Of a stretch of DNA of 7,125 bases, positions 5,622 to 7,125 are shown piece by piece; the first letter of the stretch is position 1; each line of letters starts with the position of its first letter. The notes beneath the pieces were generated by a model. That model saw only the letters and a list, made by a program, of their open reading frames with translations. It did no database searches and was not told the origin of the DNA. Both the position numbers and the translations under genes were made by a program. Where the stretch lies: the NCBI GenBank assembly GCA_008081305.1, contig VMCP01000138.1, forward strand, positions 1-7,125. The letters are read 5' to 3'. Origin of the DNA: Bacteroidota bacterium (lineage in GTDB: Bacteria > Bacteroidota > Bacteroidia > NS11-12g > UBA955).

Positions 5622-6722
5622 ATGTCACTTCAATGCGGAATCGTTGGTTTACCCAACGTGGGTAAATCTTCTCTATTCAATGCTGTTTCATCAGCTAAAG
5701 CTCAGTCAGCAAATTTCCCTTTTTGTACCATCGAACCCAATGTAGGAACGATCACCGTTCCTGATGAAAGAATCAATAAATTAACTGAAATTGCTGACCC
5801 CGAAAACGTCGTACCAACCACTATTGAGATTGTGGATATTGCAGGCTTGGTGAAAGGCGCTTCAAAGGGAGATGGTTTAGGTAATCAGTTTCTTGGCAAT
5901 ATCAGGTCAACCCATGCAATTTTGCATGTTTTGAGATGTTTTGATGACGATAACATCATTCACGTAGATGGTAGTGTGGACCCTATCAGAGATAAAGAAA
6001 TTATCGACACGGAACTGCAGCTGAAAGATTTAGAGACCTTAGATAATCGAATTTCTAAAACCCAAAAACAAGCCAGAACAGGCGGAGATAAAGATGCACT
6101 TAAAGCGCTAGAGGTTTGTGAACAGTTCAAAGCTCATCTGGAAAAAGGTTTAAATGCTCGATCTTTAGAAATGGATGCTGAGCGCCGTGCCTTAATTGCC
6201 GACTTGAGTTTACTCACAGACAAACCAGTGATGTACGTGTGTAATGTGGACCCGGATAGTGCAAATACTGGTAATCAGTATGTAGAAAAAGTGAGAGAGG
6301 TAGTAAAAGACGAAGATGCAGAGATACTCATCATTTCAGCAGCCATTGAATCAGAAATTGCTGAACTAGAAAGTTTTGAGGATCGTCAACTGTTCCTGGA
6401 AGAACTAGGATTAGAAAACAGTGGAGTTGAAAAACTCATTCAAGGTGCTTACAATTTGCTCAACTATATTACATATTTCACAGTGGGTAAAAAGGAAGTT
6501 CGTGCATGGACCATCACCAATGGAATAAAAGCCCCTCAAGCCGCAGGGGTTATCCATACCGATTTTGAAAAAGGATTTATCCGTGCAGAAGTTATAGCCT
6601 ACGACGACTATGTCGAACTTGGATCAGAGTCTGCCTGTCGTGATGCAGGTAAATTAAGAGTTGAAGGAAAGGAATATATCGTCAAGGATGGTGATTGCAT
6701 GCATTTCCGATTTAACGTTTAA
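5622..6722 (+). CDS. ychF: YchF/OLA1-family ribosome-associated P-loop ATPase
   Basis: A 366-residue TRAFAC-class NTPase (E. coli YchF has 363), complete from ATG to TAA. The G domain shows the P-loop GLPNVGKS (9-16), the switch region NFPFCTIEPN (31-40) and the G3 segment DIAGLVKGASKGDGLGNQF (72-90). A charged helical insertion covers about 120-200, and a C-terminal TGS domain (about 280-363) contains YFTVGKKEVRAW, AAGVIHTDFEKGFIRAEV and the usual ending HFRFNV. YchF proteins bind ribosomes, prefer ATP over GTP and act as negative regulators of stress, notably oxidative, responses; Cys35 is at the position I recall as redox-sensitive in E. coli. The specificity loop reads NVDP (208-211), whereas the family motif is NxxE. 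The gene lies 3 bases after the mutase, so it is probably cotranscribed from the promoter near 4220. Its TAA directly abuts the stop of the opposing beta-barrel gene. Confidence 0.96.
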   Translation: MSLQCGIVGLPNVGKSSLFNAVSSAKAQSANFPFCTIEPNVGTITVPDERINKLTEIADPENVVPTTIEIVDIAGLVKGASKGDGLGNQFLGNIRSTHAILHVLRCFDDDNIIHVDGSVDPIRDKEIIDTELQLKDLETLDNRISKTQKQARTGGDKDALKALEVCEQFKAHLEKGLNARSLEMDAERRALIADLSLLTDKPVMYVCNVDPDSANTGNQYVEKVREVVKDEDAEILIISAAIESEIAELESFEDRQLFLEELGLENSGVEKLIQGAYNLLNYITYFTVGKKEVRAWTITNGIKAPQAAGVIHTDFEKGFIRAEVIAYDDYVELGSESACRDAGKLRVEGKEYIVKDGDCMHFRFNV

Positions 6723-7125
6723 TTAGAAAACAAAATTGAAAGAGGTGTTGAGCATGATACCTCTGGTATTCCTGTTTTCGTTATTAATAGGAAGGAAATA
6801 GGCAGCACGGGTATCCAATAAAACGTGCTTGCTCTTGAATACTTCAACTCCAATATTTAGTGATGCAACACCACTTGTTTGTTGCGGAGCATCGTTGTAC
6901 TGATTTGGAATCAATAAGCCTAGGCTGTAACCGCTGTATAAATTGAAGAATTTTCTTCGACCTCTACCAAAATGTCGCGTGTAGAAGTCTTGACCAAATT
7001 GAACGAGAAAAAAGTCATTTTTAGTACTGCTCAATAGAGAGTCGTTTAAATCCTGTTCGGTATAAGGGGTTATAGGCTTTAAAACACCCAATTCCATATA
7101 GCTTTTTCCACGTGTAAATAAATAC
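6723..7125 (-). CDS. Outer-membrane beta-barrel protein, 3' part, function unknown
   Basis: The last 134 codons of a gene entering from the right edge. The frame stays open through base 7125, so the ATG at 7097 is probably internal and the true start lies outside. The visible protein alternates polar and hydrophobic/aromatic residues, as amphipathic strands do: FFLVQFGQDF, FNLYSGYSLGLLI, VASLNIGVEVF and VLLDTRAAYFLPI, with polar turns such as NNENRNTRG between them. It ends NTSFNFVF; a terminal phenylalanine preceded by alternating hydrophobic residues is the usual C-terminal signal of barrels inserted by the BAM complex. No signal peptide can be seen because the N terminus is missing. No specific family or substrate is recognisable. 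Its TAA touches the ychF stop, so the two transcripts must overlap or end inside coding sequence. Confidence 0.7.
   Translation of the reverse strand, partial: YLFTRGKSYMELGVLKPITPYTEQDLNDSLLSSTKNDFFLVQFGQDFYTRHFGRGRRKFFNLYSGYSLGLLIPNQYNDAPQQTSGVASLNIGVEVFKSKHVLLDTRAAYFLPINNENRNTRGIMLNTSFNFVF

Overview
The window looks like ordinary chromosome from a member of the Bacteroidota, most likely a Flavobacteriia-type marine or freshwater bacterium. The evidence is: a secreted protein ending in a region that resembles a type IX secretion (T9SS) sorting domain; two TAnnTTTG boxes, the -7 consensus of this phylum's primary sigma factor, flanking the one sizeable intergenic gap; AT-rich DNA; no obvious Shine-Dalgarno sequences; and a QueE tail, a fused FtcD and a YchF of the type seen in these genomes. 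The taxon call is an inference from protein style, not from a marker gene search.

Layout, left to right. The 3' end of queE (7-carboxy-7-deazaguanine synthase, queuosine/7-deazaguanine pathway) enters from the left edge on the + strand and stops at 261. After 52 bases comes an exported serine hydrolase of the class C beta-lactamase/esterase fold (314-1447, +). It meets head-on, with no base between the stop codons, a two-gene minus-strand unit: ftcD (2406-4094), encoding a bifunctional glutamate formimidoyltransferase/formimidoyl-THF cyclodeaminase, whose last 8 bases overlap the GTG start of a T9SS-type secreted protein (1448-2413). A 144-base divergent control region (4095-4238) separates ftcD from a plus-strand pair: a phosphohexomutase usually annotated glmM (4239-5618) and, 3 bases later, ychF (5622-6722). 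ychF again meets its neighbour head-on with no gap: the 3' part of an outer-membrane beta-barrel protein coming in from the right edge on the minus strand (6723-7125).

The genes do not form one evident pathway. FtcD belongs to histidine breakdown and one-carbon metabolism, the mutase to cell-envelope sugar supply, and YchF to ribosome-associated stress physiology; the serine hydrolase, T9SS protein and beta-barrel are envelope or secreted proteins. Coding density is very high; the only non-coding stretches are 262-313, 4095-4238 and 5619-5621, and no stretch of 300 bases lacks a gene. I saw no RNA gene, mobile element, CRISPR array or phage feature.

I did not find a convincing undescribed system. 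The points most worth a second look are a nine-A tract inside the T9SS sorting region, where a one-base slip would remove the secretion tail; an 8-bp perfect inverted repeat spanning the first stop-to-stop junction; a promoter box that moves the mutase start 24 bases downstream; the NVDP sequence at the YchF nucleotide-specificity loop; and the hybrid motif set of the mutase.
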